From the NCBI GenBank assembly GCA_964607765.1, contig CAZSNT010000018.1, positions 25,854-89,853 of the forward strand: 64,000 bases of DNA, given 5' to 3'. This DNA is from CAZSNT01 sp964607765 (GTDB lineage: Bacteria; Verrucomicrobiota; Lentisphaeria; Oligosphaerales; JABHEG01). The number at the start of each line of letters is the position of its first letter. Within the stretch, counting starts at the first letter, position 1. Below the pieces are notes generated by a model. It was not told the DNA's origin and did no database searches. It was given only the letters and a program-made list of their open reading frames with translations. The translations under genes were made by a program, and so were the position numbers. Positions 1-8,521 of the stretch are shown in pieces.

Positions 1-1194
1 CCTGTACCAGACCTGTTCGCCGTGCACGACCACCTCGCGCAGCTCCCACTCGGTCAGGTCAATGAGCCTGCGGTCGCTGTACAGGTAGCAGACGGGGTAG
101 CATGTGAAGTTCACTCTGAGTCCGAGGAAGTGGGTTGCCACACCCGGGATGGGGTCTCGCAGCGGGAACAACACCCCCTCGCGGACAACGAGCCGCGGGC
201 CGGTGGAGGTCGCGCTCGAATCTCCGTCGTCGTCGGCCTGCACTGCATCGGGCTGCTCCGACTGATCAGAACCAGCATCAACGTAGACCAGGTCGGGGAT
301 GTCCTCCTCGCCATCATCCTCGTCTCCCGCCACCGAAACCGTCTGCTCGCCGTCGTCAGGCTTCCCGGCCGCGACGTCAGCAGCATCGGATGCGTCGTCC
401 GTCACGGCAGCGTCCATCGCGTCCGTCTGCTCAGAGTCGTCGGTGACGTCCGTCTGCTCAGAATCGTCCGTGGCCGAATTGACGGCCGCCACGACATCGC
501 CGGCTTCCGATCTGTCCGGGGCGGAGACTGCTGCAGTGTCCGCGTCGTCCGCGTCGTCGTCGGGCTCGACAGCTGCGGTTGTGTCGGTCGCGACCGTACC
601 TTCAGGATCTTCCTGGGCGGCATCGGTCCCGGCGACAGTGTCCCCAGCGTCGCCTGTGCTCTGCGTGTCCCCGTCCTGCGCTTCATCGTCGGTGTCGTCG
701 ACCGGCTCAGGCAGCGCATCGGCCTGGACATAGGCGCGACTGACCCACGCCGACGCGTCGGGCGGCGTTTCGATGCGCTGCCAGCCTTCCACGGCGGAGC
801 CAATCCGGGTAACCTTGGTGCCTTTCGACAGGTGAGCAAACGTGGTAAAGACCAAGCCGGGGCCGGAGTGAACGCGGACCCGGTCGCCGGTCACGGTACT
901 GTCCGGAGCGATATAGCGCGCCGCGACCCAGGCACGTGTCTGGGTCTGAAGCAGGATGCGGTACCATTCGTCCGTTTCTTCGAGGATTCGGAGCCGATCG
1001 CCCTTCTTCACCTGCCCCAGCACCTCGAAGTGTCGAGCAGGCCGGGCGCGGACGTTCAGAATCGTTGCCGTCACGGTCCCCATGCGCACGGGCGTGTCAG
1101 CATCCGCCGCCGCGTCGCCAACGGCCGACGCGCGGATGCACGACAGTGCGCTCAGGGCCGCAGCCCACAACAACTGACGAGCCGGGTTTCTCAT
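1..1194 (-). CDS. Secreted SH3b-domain protein with acidic linker (3' end outside window)
   Basis: Reading from the ATG at 1194 the frame stays open for 398 codons to the window edge, so the C-terminus is missing. Residues 1-24 look like a signal peptide. Two bacterial SH3 domains follow (about 38-95 and 100-157; the first contains ILNVRARP, the second VRVHSGPG). Residues about 160-330 form a very Asp/Glu/Ala/Thr-rich low-complexity linker with a repeated DDSEQTD motif, and a more ordered region with WELREVVVHGEQ reaches the edge. SH3b pairs of this type usually bind peptidoglycan or act as envelope scaffolds; no enzymatic domain is visible. An AGAGG ribosome site lies 9 bases before the ATG. 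The gene lies 43 bases downstream of purF on the same strand. Confidence 0.8.
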   Translation of the reverse strand, partial: MRNPARQLLWAAALSALSCIRASAVGDAAADADTPVRMGTVTATILNVRARPARHFEVLGQVKKGDRLRILEETDEWYRILLQTQTRAWVAARYIAPDSTVTGDRVRVHSGPGLVFTTFAHLSKGTKVTRIGSAVEGWQRIETPPDASAWVSRAYVQADALPEPVDDTDDEAQDGDTQSTGDAGDTVAGTDAAQEDPEGTVATDTTAAVEPDDDADDADTAAVSAPDRSEAGDVVAAVNSATDDSEQTDVTDDSEQTDAMDAAVTDDASDAADVAAGKPDDGEQTVSVAGDEDDGEEDIPDLVYVDAGSDQSEQPDAVQADDDGDSSATSTGPRLVVREGVLFPLRDPIPGVATHFLGLRVNFTCYPVCYLYSDRRLIDLTEWELREVVVHGEQVWYR

Positions 1195-1237
1195 TGTCGA
1201 ATGCCTCTGATTCAGCCGGACATGTCTGGGCGCTCCG

Positions 1238-2638
1238 CTACTCCGCGCCGTCCCAACAGTAGGTGCAGAGCTTCTCCTTGGGCAAGCCGATGGCCTCCAC
1301 CAAGTCGTCGAGACGTTGGTACTTGAGCGTGGTCAGGTTGAGTCGCTTCCGAATCCGCTCGACCATGGCGCAGTGCTTTTCCGAGCACGGATCCGTGTAC
1401 TCTTCGGGGACCGTCTCGGCGGTGCCTTCGATCTCCTTGATGGCCCGTCGGCCCGCAAGGTCAAGAACAGACTTGGAGCGTGAGAAATTCAGGAACTTGC
1501 AGCCGTAGACCAGCGGCGGGCACGCGGGACGCATGTGGATCTCCTCCGCGCCGCTGCCGTAGAGTCTCTCCACGGTATCCTGCAACTGGGTCCCGCGCAC
1601 GATCGAGTCTTCGCAGAACAGAAGCCGGTTGCCGCTGATGAGTTCCTTGACAGGCACCAGTTTCATTCGGGCGACCAAGTCCCTGATGCTCTGATCCTGC
1701 GGCATGAAACTTCTGGGCCAGGTGGGCGTGTACTTGACAAACGGGCGCCGGTACGGCACGCCGCTCTCGTTCGAGTAGCCGATGGCATGTCCCGTGCCGG
1801 AGTCCGGGATGCCGGCCACGATGTCGACGTCCACGTCATCGCGCCGAGCCAGAGCAGCTCCACACCGGTTGCGCACATCCTCAACGTTGATCCCTTCGTA
1901 GCTGGAAGAGGGGTAGCCGTAGTAAACCCACAGGAACGAACAGATCTGCATGCGATCGCCGGGGGCGACGCGCTGTTCCACCCCGTGCGGGGTGATCAGT
2001 ACGATTTCGCCCGGCCCCAGCTGCCTGTCGATCTCGTAGTCGAGGTTGGGCAGGGCACTGGTCTCGAGCGTTGCCGCGTATGCGCCGTCTCTTCTCCCGA
2101 TGGCGATGGGGGTGCGCCCGAGTCTGTCTCTGGCTGCATAGATGCCCTCGTCGGTCAGCAGCAGGATGCTGCAGGATCCCTCGATTGCCGCCTGCGCGGC
2201 TTGGATGCCCGCCTCGAACGAGTCCTGCTGGCAGACCAGAGCCGCGACCAATTCGGTCGGGTTGATCTCACCGCCGCTCATCTCGGAGAAGTGTGTTCGC
2301 CGGTCGCTGAAGGCGCTCCGCGCCAGGGCTTCAGCGTTCTGGACAACACCAACCGTGACGATGGCGAACGCGCCCAGGTGCGACCCAACGATCAGGGGCT
2401 GGTCTTCATAATCGCTGATGACTCCGAGCCCCGCATTGCCCTTCAGTTTCTGGATATCGTGGTCGAACTTCGACCGGAACTGGGCGTTGGTGATGTCATG
2501 AATGAAGCGGGTGAAGTCCTTCCCGTTCCGCGTGACCAGGCCGCCGCGGCGGGTGCCCAGATGGGAGTGGTAATCTGTGCCGAAAAACAAATCGTTGACA
2601 CAGCTCGACGTACTGGCGACACCAAAAAATCCTCCCAT
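1238..2638 (-). CDS. purF: Amidophosphoribosyltransferase family protein (PurF-like), lacking the N-terminal Cys
   Basis: 466 residues. The family transfers glutamine amide nitrogen to PRPP, the first step of purine synthesis. The phosphoribosyltransferase half carries the PRPP loop EDSIVRGT, and probable [4Fe-4S] ligands are present (ICSF, GCKF and the terminal C458/C461 in CTYC). The N-terminal half has the class II glutaminase fold signature (DYHSHLGTRRGG), but the protein begins MGGFFG, so the Cys that normally follows the initiator Met is Gly. It therefore may use ammonia, be regulatory, or belong to the divergent second PurF-like subfamily seen in other anaerobes. The ATG has an AAGGAG site just upstream. 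It is divergent from serA; purM lies at 12211. Confidence 0.88.
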   Translation of the reverse strand: MGGFFGVASTSSCVNDLFFGTDYHSHLGTRRGGLVTRNGKDFTRFIHDITNAQFRSKFDHDIQKLKGNAGLGVISDYEDQPLIVGSHLGAFAIVTVGVVQNAEALARSAFSDRRTHFSEMSGGEINPTELVAALVCQQDSFEAGIQAAQAAIEGSCSILLLTDEGIYAARDRLGRTPIAIGRRDGAYAATLETSALPNLDYEIDRQLGPGEIVLITPHGVEQRVAPGDRMQICSFLWVYYGYPSSSYEGINVEDVRNRCGAALARRDDVDVDIVAGIPDSGTGHAIGYSNESGVPYRRPFVKYTPTWPRSFMPQDQSIRDLVARMKLVPVKELISGNRLLFCEDSIVRGTQLQDTVERLYGSGAEEIHMRPACPPLVYGCKFLNFSRSKSVLDLAGRRAIKEIEGTAETVPEEYTDPCSEKHCAMVERIRKRLNLTTLKYQRLDDLVEAIGLPKEKLCTYCWDGAE

Positions 2639-2923
2639 GCGCGTTCTCCTTGAAGTACTCTGTCTGCTCGCGTTGGCTGCTCCGAAACCCGCCCCGACCC
2701 CATCATGCTCCTCGCGTCCGGGGCCGGCGCATTGTCGGATTGGTCACACACGATCACAGCTGCCCGTCTCCGACGCGATGCAACATAGGATAGATCCCTT
2801 CTGAATCAAGCATGGCTTGCCAAGATTATCCGCAGCCTGCGACGGGCGGCCACGATGATGTTGAAAGGCTGGAATTCTGCCCCCTTGTTGGTATTGTTCA
2901 CTGCATTGACAGGGAGCGAAAAC

Positions 2924-4516
2924 ATGTGCACATCCCCGACCAGGATTCTGGTGGCAGACAAATTGGATCGGCGGGGGCTCGACATCCTCGAAAAGGGCGG
3001 TTTGGCCGTTGATGTCCGGACTGGTCTGGATGAGGCGGCGCTGTGCCGCATTCTGCCGCGTTACCAAGGCATGATCGTGCGCTCCGCAGCGCAGGTCACG
3101 GCGCCTGTGATCGGTGCAGGTACGCAGCTGCGCGTGATAGGGCGTGCGGGCGTCGGTGTCGACAACATCGATCTGGCCGCAGCCACCAATGCGGGCATCA
3201 TTGTGGAAAACACGCCGACGGGCAACATTGCCAGTGCGGCAGAGCACGCTCTGGCAATGCTGTTTGCTTGTGCGCGGAACATCGCGCGTGCCGACCACGA
3301 CATGAAAGCCGGGCGGTGGAGCAAGAAGGAATGCACCGGTGTGGAGCTCGGCGGCAAGACGCTGGGCGTAATCGGCCTTGGAAAAGTCGGCAATATCGTG
3401 GCGCGCGTGTGCCGAGCCATCGGCATGCGCGTGCTGGTTTTCGACCCATATCTGACCGACCACCGTGCCGCGGAGCTCGGTGTCGAGAAAATGGCGCTTG
3501 ATGGGCTGCTGCCCGAGGTGGATTTCTTGTCCGTGCACGCACCTGCCACGGCGGAGACGCGCAACATGATCGGCCTGGCTCAGCTCCGGCGTCTGAAGCC
3601 AACCTGTCGTCTGATCAACGCGGCTCGCGGCGGCATTGTCAATGAGTCAGAGCTGGTGCAGGCTTTGCGCGCGGGAGTGATCGCCGGGGCTGCTTTGGAT
3701 GTGTTCGACGAGGAGCCGCTGCCGGCAGGCTCTGCGCTGCGCAGCCTGCCGAACGTGGTGCTCACGCCTCACCTGGGTGCAAGCACGGAAGAAGCGCAGA
3801 CGCGCGTCGCGGAGGACATTGCCAGTCAGTTCGTCGAGTTTTTCCGTGACGACACGATCCGCAACGCTGTGAACCTTGACGTCCGGCTCAATCCACGCAT
3901 TGCTCCGTACGCTCGGTTGGCGGGCATACTCGGGCAGATGGCCGCGCAGATCGTCGAGCGCCCTGTGCAGACAGTGGAGGTCTCGTGCTGTGGTCACCTG
4001 GCCAAGGAGGACACACGTGAACTGGGCTATTCCGCTTTAAAGGGGCTATTGCGGCACACCACGGAGCAACCGGTCACGCTCGTGAATGCGCCGCTGCTGG
4101 CCGAAGCGCGCGGCATCGAGCTGATTGAGAACAGCCGCGAGCGGTCGCCGAACTATGCCAACCTGGTGTCTGTGCGCATTGTCACGTCCCAGGGCGAGCA
4201 CGTGGTGGCCGGCACGTGTTTCGACGGCCGGGAAGCACGAATTGTGTGCATTGAGGGCTTCTTCGTCGACGTGAAGCCGGCGGAGCTCTTGTTGCTGATG
4301 TTCTACCCGGACAAGCCCGGGATGATCGGCACATTCGGCAGTATCCTCGGCCGGGCCGACATCAACATCGCGAACATGGCGGTCGGACGGCGGGAGAAGC
4401 GGGGTCGTGCCGCTGTGGTTCTGACCGTTGACGACCCCATCGACGAGAACGTCCTGACCCAGATCCGGAACGCGGTGGATGTGGAGCGCCTTCACGCTGT
4501 GGAGCTCAGTCTCTAA
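2924..4516 (+). CDS. serA: D-3-phosphoglycerate dehydrogenase
   Basis: 530 residues, the long SerA form. It oxidises 3-phosphoglycerate to 3-phosphohydroxypyruvate with NAD+, the first step of serine synthesis. Visible in order: substrate-binding region with IGRAGVGVDNID, Rossmann NAD site GLGKVG, catalytic Arg in NAARGGIV, catalytic Glu in DVFDEEPL and His in LTPHLGAST, the intervening domain, and a C-terminal ACT domain (FYPDKPGMIGTFGSILG), the usual place for serine feedback. I chose the ATG at 2924, preceded by AGGGAG at 2911; an in-frame start 69 bases upstream would add an unconserved leader. An HD-domain gene follows after 28 bases. Confidence 0.95.
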   Translation: MCTSPTRILVADKLDRRGLDILEKGGLAVDVRTGLDEAALCRILPRYQGMIVRSAAQVTAPVIGAGTQLRVIGRAGVGVDNIDLAAATNAGIIVENTPTGNIASAAEHALAMLFACARNIARADHDMKAGRWSKKECTGVELGGKTLGVIGLGKVGNIVARVCRAIGMRVLVFDPYLTDHRAAELGVEKMALDGLLPEVDFLSVHAPATAETRNMIGLAQLRRLKPTCRLINAARGGIVNESELVQALRAGVIAGAALDVFDEEPLPAGSALRSLPNVVLTPHLGASTEEAQTRVAEDIASQFVEFFRDDTIRNAVNLDVRLNPRIAPYARLAGILGQMAAQIVERPVQTVEVSCCGHLAKEDTRELGYSALKGLLRHTTEQPVTLVNAPLLAEARGIELIENSRERSPNYANLVSVRIVTSQGEHVVAGTCFDGREARIVCIEGFFVDVKPAELLLLMFYPDKPGMIGTFGSILGRADINIANMAVGRREKRGRAAVVLTVDDPIDENVLTQIRNAVDVERLHAVELSL

Positions 4517-4544
4517 CTGCCTTTGGGAGAGAGAAGGCATCGCC

Positions 4545-5774
4545 ATGCTCAGTCGGGAACTCATAGAACGCCTGCACGAAAGCGCGAGTATCCGTCGCTG
4601 GAACGATCACATCCGGCCGGTTGAGTTCACCGAACTGGATAAGCAGGCGCACAAAATGATCATCGCGTACGTCCTCGGCCGGTTCGAGGCGGACACACGT
4701 GCCGCTGACAACCGGTTCAGCTGGCTGCGGCTGGTGGAAGGCGGTCTGTTCGAGTTCTTCCGCCGCGTCATCCTCACTGACTTGAAGCCGCATGTGCTGC
4801 ACCGCATCATGCGGGAGAAGGGCCATGAACTCAACACGTGGGTTCTGGAGAAGCTGCGCCCCGAGATCGCCGCGGTGAAGGGCGACCTGCTGCCCCGGTT
4901 CGAGCGCTACCTGTTTGACGAGGAGTACGCCCGGGTAGAGAAACGAGTGTTGCGGGCGGCACACTATCTGGCGACCGAGTGGGAGTTCAATATTATCTAC
5001 CGCGTTTGCCCGTTCGTCTACGGCATAGAGCGGACCAAAGCGGAGATAGAGAATCAGCTTGAGGATTTCTTCGACCTGGAGGGTGTCCAGCGTCTGTCGC
5101 TGGGGCGCAAACTGGCCGGGTTCGTCAGCCTGTGCGGTCAATTGCGGTTCCAGCGTCGCTGGTCGCAGGTGCCACGGATTCCCGAGACATCCGTACTCGG
5201 TCACATGCTCGTCGTGGCTGTGCTGACCTACCTGTGTCTGCGCGAAATGGGCGCCAGCGACGCGCGGCTCTGCAACGGCTTCTTCGCGGCACTTTTTCAT
5301 GACCTGCCCGAAGTGCTGACGCGGGACATCAGCTCGCCGGTCAAGAACGCCGTTGAGGGGCTGGATGGCATTATCCGCGAATACGAGCGGCGACAGGTGG
5401 ACGAGGAGCTTCTGCCGCTGCTGCCTACCGCGTGGCACGCCGACATGCGCTACCTCCTCGACGATGAGTTCAACAACCGCGCGCGGGTGGACGGCACCGT
5501 GTTGGGAGGCCTGTCGTTTGCGCAGTTGACCAGTCAATACAGCGCTCCGGAATGCTGCCCGGTTGACGGGGAAGTGATTCGTTGCTGCGACCGCCTGGCT
5601 GCCTACATCGAGGCCGCCATGTCCGTGGCACACGGCGTCAGTTCCAGGCCTTTGCTGGAAGGTATGCAGCGATTGCGACAGGATTTTGCCAACACTCGTA
5701 TTCCGGGGGTTGACCTTTACAGCGTGCTTGATGCTTTCGGTTCAGCCGAGCAGGCTGGCCCAGCGCCGCCCTGA
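4545..5774 (+). CDS. HD-domain phosphohydrolase (YfbR-like)
   Basis: 409 residues. The second half has the HD signature of the 5'-deoxynucleotidase YfbR group: metal His in SVLGHMLV, the HD pair in HDLPEVLTRDISSPVK and a distal Asp in CCDRLAAYIEA. These enzymes remove phosphate from nucleoside monophosphates; the exact substrate here is unknown. The N-terminal 180 residues (LDKQAHKMIIAYVLGRF) are an extra helical region not present in 200-residue YfbR and may be a second, degenerate HD repeat. The start at 4545 follows GGGAGAGAGAAGG; 28 bases separate it from serA, so co-transcription is likely. Confidence 0.82.
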   Translation: MLSRELIERLHESASIRRWNDHIRPVEFTELDKQAHKMIIAYVLGRFEADTRAADNRFSWLRLVEGGLFEFFRRVILTDLKPHVLHRIMREKGHELNTWVLEKLRPEIAAVKGDLLPRFERYLFDEEYARVEKRVLRAAHYLATEWEFNIIYRVCPFVYGIERTKAEIENQLEDFFDLEGVQRLSLGRKLAGFVSLCGQLRFQRRWSQVPRIPETSVLGHMLVVAVLTYLCLREMGASDARLCNGFFAALFHDLPEVLTRDISSPVKNAVEGLDGIIREYERRQVDEELLPLLPTAWHADMRYLLDDEFNNRARVDGTVLGGLSFAQLTSQYSAPECCPVDGEVIRCCDRLAAYIEAAMSVAHGVSSRPLLEGMQRLRQDFANTRIPGVDLYSVLDAFGSAEQAGPAPP

Positions 5775-5801
5775 CCGAACAACGTCGAACGATGGGAACA
5801 C

Positions 5802-7151
5802 ATGCATACAACTGACGCAGATGGAACAGCACCCCCGCACTCCGACGCGCCGACAGGCCCGGGCACGGCCCGTGTTCTGGTGGTGGAAGACGACACGAAC
5901 GTGCGCGAATTCCTCCGGCGGGGCCTGCAGCTCGACGACCATAGCGTGGACTCGGCGTCAACAGGCACGGAAGCGCTCTGCAAGCTTGAGACGCGCAGCT
6001 ACGACGTCATGGTCACTGACGTCAATCTGCCCGGGCCGTCCGGCCTGAAACTGTTCGAGTTCTGCAAAAGCGTTGCTCCGGACACGGAGGTGATCATTAT
6101 CACCGGCAAGCCGAGCGTGGAGGATGCGTTCGGCACGGCCAAAGGCGGCGCGTTCGATTACCTGCAGAAACCCATACGGCTAGGCGAGCTCAGGGAGCGG
6201 GTACGTTCCGCACTCAGACTGCGCACGGAGCGGCGTTGCGCAACGCTTGACGCGACGGTTGCAGTCGAGCAGTTGCCGCTCGCGGACAGCGACAGCTACC
6301 GGGTAGTGCGTCGGCTTGGAGCCGGTACGGCGGCGATTGTGCTGCTTGTCGAACGCAACGGCGGGCTTTGCGCCATGAAGTTGCTGAAGATGGACGCCGG
6401 CTCGAGGGAGGGCAAGAAGCAGCTCAAGCGTTTTCTCCGCGAAGGTGCGATCGTCAGTAAACTGCAGCACCCGGGCATCGTGCAGGTTTACGAGTGCGGC
6501 TACAGCCCCGGGCGCGGCGGTCCTCACATTATCATGGAATATGTCGACGGCCCGTCGTTGAAGGATCTCATCGACAGGCGTGCGGTGCATCTCGATACAG
6601 CACTGTCGATTCTCATCCAGGTCACGGAGGCGCTGGCGGCCATCCATGCGGCCGGGATCACACACCGCGACCTGAAACCAGGCAACATCCTGGTCACCAC
6701 AGACTGGCGGGCAAAGATCTCGGACTTCGGCATTGCGTGTCTTGGCCCGGCCGGTCGCATCACGGGAACGGTGGAGATTCTCGGCTCGCCCTCTTACATG
6801 TCCCCGGAGGGCTTTGCCGGCGCCCGGGACATCGACCATCGCTCCGACCTGTTCTCGCTCGGAATCGTTGCCTATGAACTGCTGACCGGGCTGCATCCGT
6901 TCCAGGGCGACACGCTTGCCGAGGTCATGCATGCCATCATCGGGCTGCGTCCTGCAGCCCCTACCAACATCGTGCCGGCGTTGCCCGTGGCACTGCAGAA
7001 TGTGCTGGGACGGCTTCTGGCCAAGAAGGCGGAGCACCGGTACGGCAGTGCGGACGAGATCCTCATCGACCTGCGGCAGATCGAACAGGCGCACATGGTG
7101 TGCAGGATTCCCAGCATGCAGGAACTGCACAGTATTCCGGTCTGGGGCTGA
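5802..7151 (+). CDS. Response regulator receiver fused to Ser/Thr protein kinase
   Basis: 449 residues, cytosolic, no membrane segment. Residues about 22-140 form a CheY-like receiver: acidic pair E29-D31, phospho-acceptor D73 (VTDVNLPG), Thr in IIITGK and Lys in LQKPI. Residues about 165-440 form a complete Hanks-type kinase: glycine loop GAGTAAIV, AMK lysine, HRDLKPGN catalytic loop, DFG, and SPSYMSPEG activation segment. A histidine-kinase input could thus gate Ser/Thr phosphorylation in one polypeptide. No histidine kinase is encoded nearby. The ATG lies 27 bases after the HD gene, and an ECF sigma gene follows, suggesting a shared signalling role (inferred). Confidence 0.92.
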   Translation: MHTTDADGTAPPHSDAPTGPGTARVLVVEDDTNVREFLRRGLQLDDHSVDSASTGTEALCKLETRSYDVMVTDVNLPGPSGLKLFEFCKSVAPDTEVIIITGKPSVEDAFGTAKGGAFDYLQKPIRLGELRERVRSALRLRTERRCATLDATVAVEQLPLADSDSYRVVRRLGAGTAAIVLLVERNGGLCAMKLLKMDAGSREGKKQLKRFLREGAIVSKLQHPGIVQVYECGYSPGRGGPHIIMEYVDGPSLKDLIDRRAVHLDTALSILIQVTEALAAIHAAGITHRDLKPGNILVTTDWRAKISDFGIACLGPAGRITGTVEILGSPSYMSPEGFAGARDIDHRSDLFSLGIVAYELLTGLHPFQGDTLAEVMHAIIGLRPAAPTNIVPALPVALQNVLGRLLAKKAEHRYGSADEILIDLRQIEQAHMVCRIPSMQELHSIPVWG

Positions 7152-7235
7152 GCATTCGCTCACAGGATAACACAGAAACTGGGTGCGCTCGCACAATAAG
7201 CCCCTGTGTTTGTCGTTCTTAGGGCAGAGAGCAAG

Positions 7236-7781
7236 ATGCACGACGATTCGCCCCCCGACAACGAGTTGATATCGCGATGCCAAGCGGGCGATGAGGACGC
7301 TTTCGAAGTCCTCTACAGCAGGTACCGGCTCCAACTTTACTCGTACTTGAACAAGCTGTTGCCGGGCCGAGCCGCGGAGGTCGATGATCTGTATCAGCAG
7401 GTGTGGATCAAAGTACTGGACAATCTGCGCAAGTACCGGCATCAGCAGCGCTTCATCTCCTGGTTGTTCAGGATTGCGCACAACATGACGATTGACCTGT
7501 TCCGCCGCGAGGCGCGACGGGAGACAGTTGAGCTTAGTGACAATGTCGACGCAGACGAACCGATGCCATGGGTCGAATTGGACAGGAACGTGATAATGGA
7601 GCGTCTCGACAGCGCGATTGCCGACCTGACGCCTGAGCAGCGAGAAGTCGTTCTGATGCGCCGCCGCGGGATTGCGTTCAAAGAGATTGCGGAAATACAG
7701 GACGCGAGCGTCAATACGGTCCTCGGACGAATGCACTATGCAGTGAAGAAGCTGCGGCTGGCACTGAGCGAGCTCGTGTAG
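7236..7781 (+). CDS. ECF-family RNA polymerase sigma factor
   Basis: 181 residues. Region 2 is seen as AFEVLYSRYRLQLYSYL through FISWLFRIAHNMTIDLFRR, and region 4 as LTPEQREVVLMRRRGIAFKEIA followed by a helix-turn-helix (SVNTVLGRMHYAVKKLR). This is the two-region layout of ECF sigma factors, which direct polymerase to stress or envelope promoters. The ATG at 7236 with AGGGCAGAG just upstream is preferred to an in-frame GTG 30 bases earlier. The next gene is a zinc-finger membrane protein, the usual anti-sigma partner, so the pair is likely an autoregulated module. Confidence 0.92.
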   Translation: MHDDSPPDNELISRCQAGDEDAFEVLYSRYRLQLYSYLNKLLPGRAAEVDDLYQQVWIKVLDNLRKYRHQQRFISWLFRIAHNMTIDLFRREARRETVELSDNVDADEPMPWVELDRNVIMERLDSAIADLTPEQREVVLMRRRGIAFKEIAEIQDASVNTVLGRMHYAVKKLRLALSELV

Positions 7782-7811
7782 CGTTGCCCGACGACCAGGA
7801 AGTGAATCACC

Positions 7812-8483
7812 ATGCAGTGCAAACAGGCACAACTGAATGTCCTGGCCAACCCTGAAGCGCCGGACGCAGCAACGCGCAGACACCTCGAGCAGTGCGCTGC
7901 CTGCCATGCTTTTGCGCAGATGCACGAGCTTGTCGTGTCCGAGCGCCCGGGCGTCGAGCCCCCGCAGGCACTCGACGATGCCGTGCTGGCCGCGGCACAC
8001 ACGCGACTGGCCGGGAGCGGTCCGGAAACAGGCGATGCCGTGCTGGCTGCTGCGGCTTTGGAGCCATTGCGCTTCCGGCGTCAGAGAGCGTTGCGCTTCC
8101 CCGGCAAGGCGCGGGCACGGCGACTGTCATACGCCGCCGTACTGGCGTTGAGCGGTCTGCTTTTCGCGCTCTTGTTCATGCGTACCTTGGATCAGAACAG
8201 CACGCCTGCCGGTGGGCAAGCGGCGGTGCAGCCAGTGCAGACAGCGGACTGGGCCGACCTCGACCTGGATCTGGAAACGGAACTGCTCGCGCTCGAGGCC
8301 GAGTTCGTGTTGGACACGGTGGCCCAGAACACTGACACGACGGTCGGAGGGAATGGGGAGGGGCACGTGCCTGCATCCGGGGAGGCGGACGCCATGACTT
8401 TGGAGGACGCCATGCTGGAGTTGGAGTTGGAGCTGCTGTTCGAGGCAGAGCGGCTCGCGGCTTCCGGATTCCCGTCAACGTGA
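7812..8483 (+). CDS. Zinc-finger anti-sigma factor, membrane-anchored
   Basis: 223 residues. The N-terminus has the anti-sigma zinc signature: C3, then HLEQCAAC (HxxxCxxC, about residues 24-31). One transmembrane helix lies near residues 106-122 (AAVLALSGLLFALLFM), and the extracytoplasmic part is acidic and helical (LDLDLETELLALEAEF; MLELELELLFE). It most likely holds the sigma factor encoded 30 bases upstream at the membrane until an envelope signal releases it. The end overlaps or abuts the translation signals of the following secreted-protein gene. Assignment rests on the motif plus gene order. Confidence 0.85.
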   Translation: MQCKQAQLNVLANPEAPDAATRRHLEQCAACHAFAQMHELVVSERPGVEPPQALDDAVLAAAHTRLAGSGPETGDAVLAAAALEPLRFRRQRALRFPGKARARRLSYAAVLALSGLLFALLFMRTLDQNSTPAGGQAAVQPVQTADWADLDLDLETELLALEAEFVLDTVAQNTDTTVGGNGEGHVPASGEADAMTLEDAMLELELELLFEAERLAASGFPST

Positions 8484-8521
8484 GACTCGCTGATCGGTTG
8501 TTACGAGAAGGAGAAACAGAT

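Noticed and set aside
22..1326. 434-residue open frame on the plus strand
   Set aside because: It is antisense to the SH3-domain gene. Its Arg/Val-rich text is the complement of the Asp/Ala-rich linker.
6180..8000. 606-residue open frame on the minus strand
   Set aside because: It runs antisense through the kinase, sigma and anti-sigma genes, all of which have clear motifs. It has no motif of its own.
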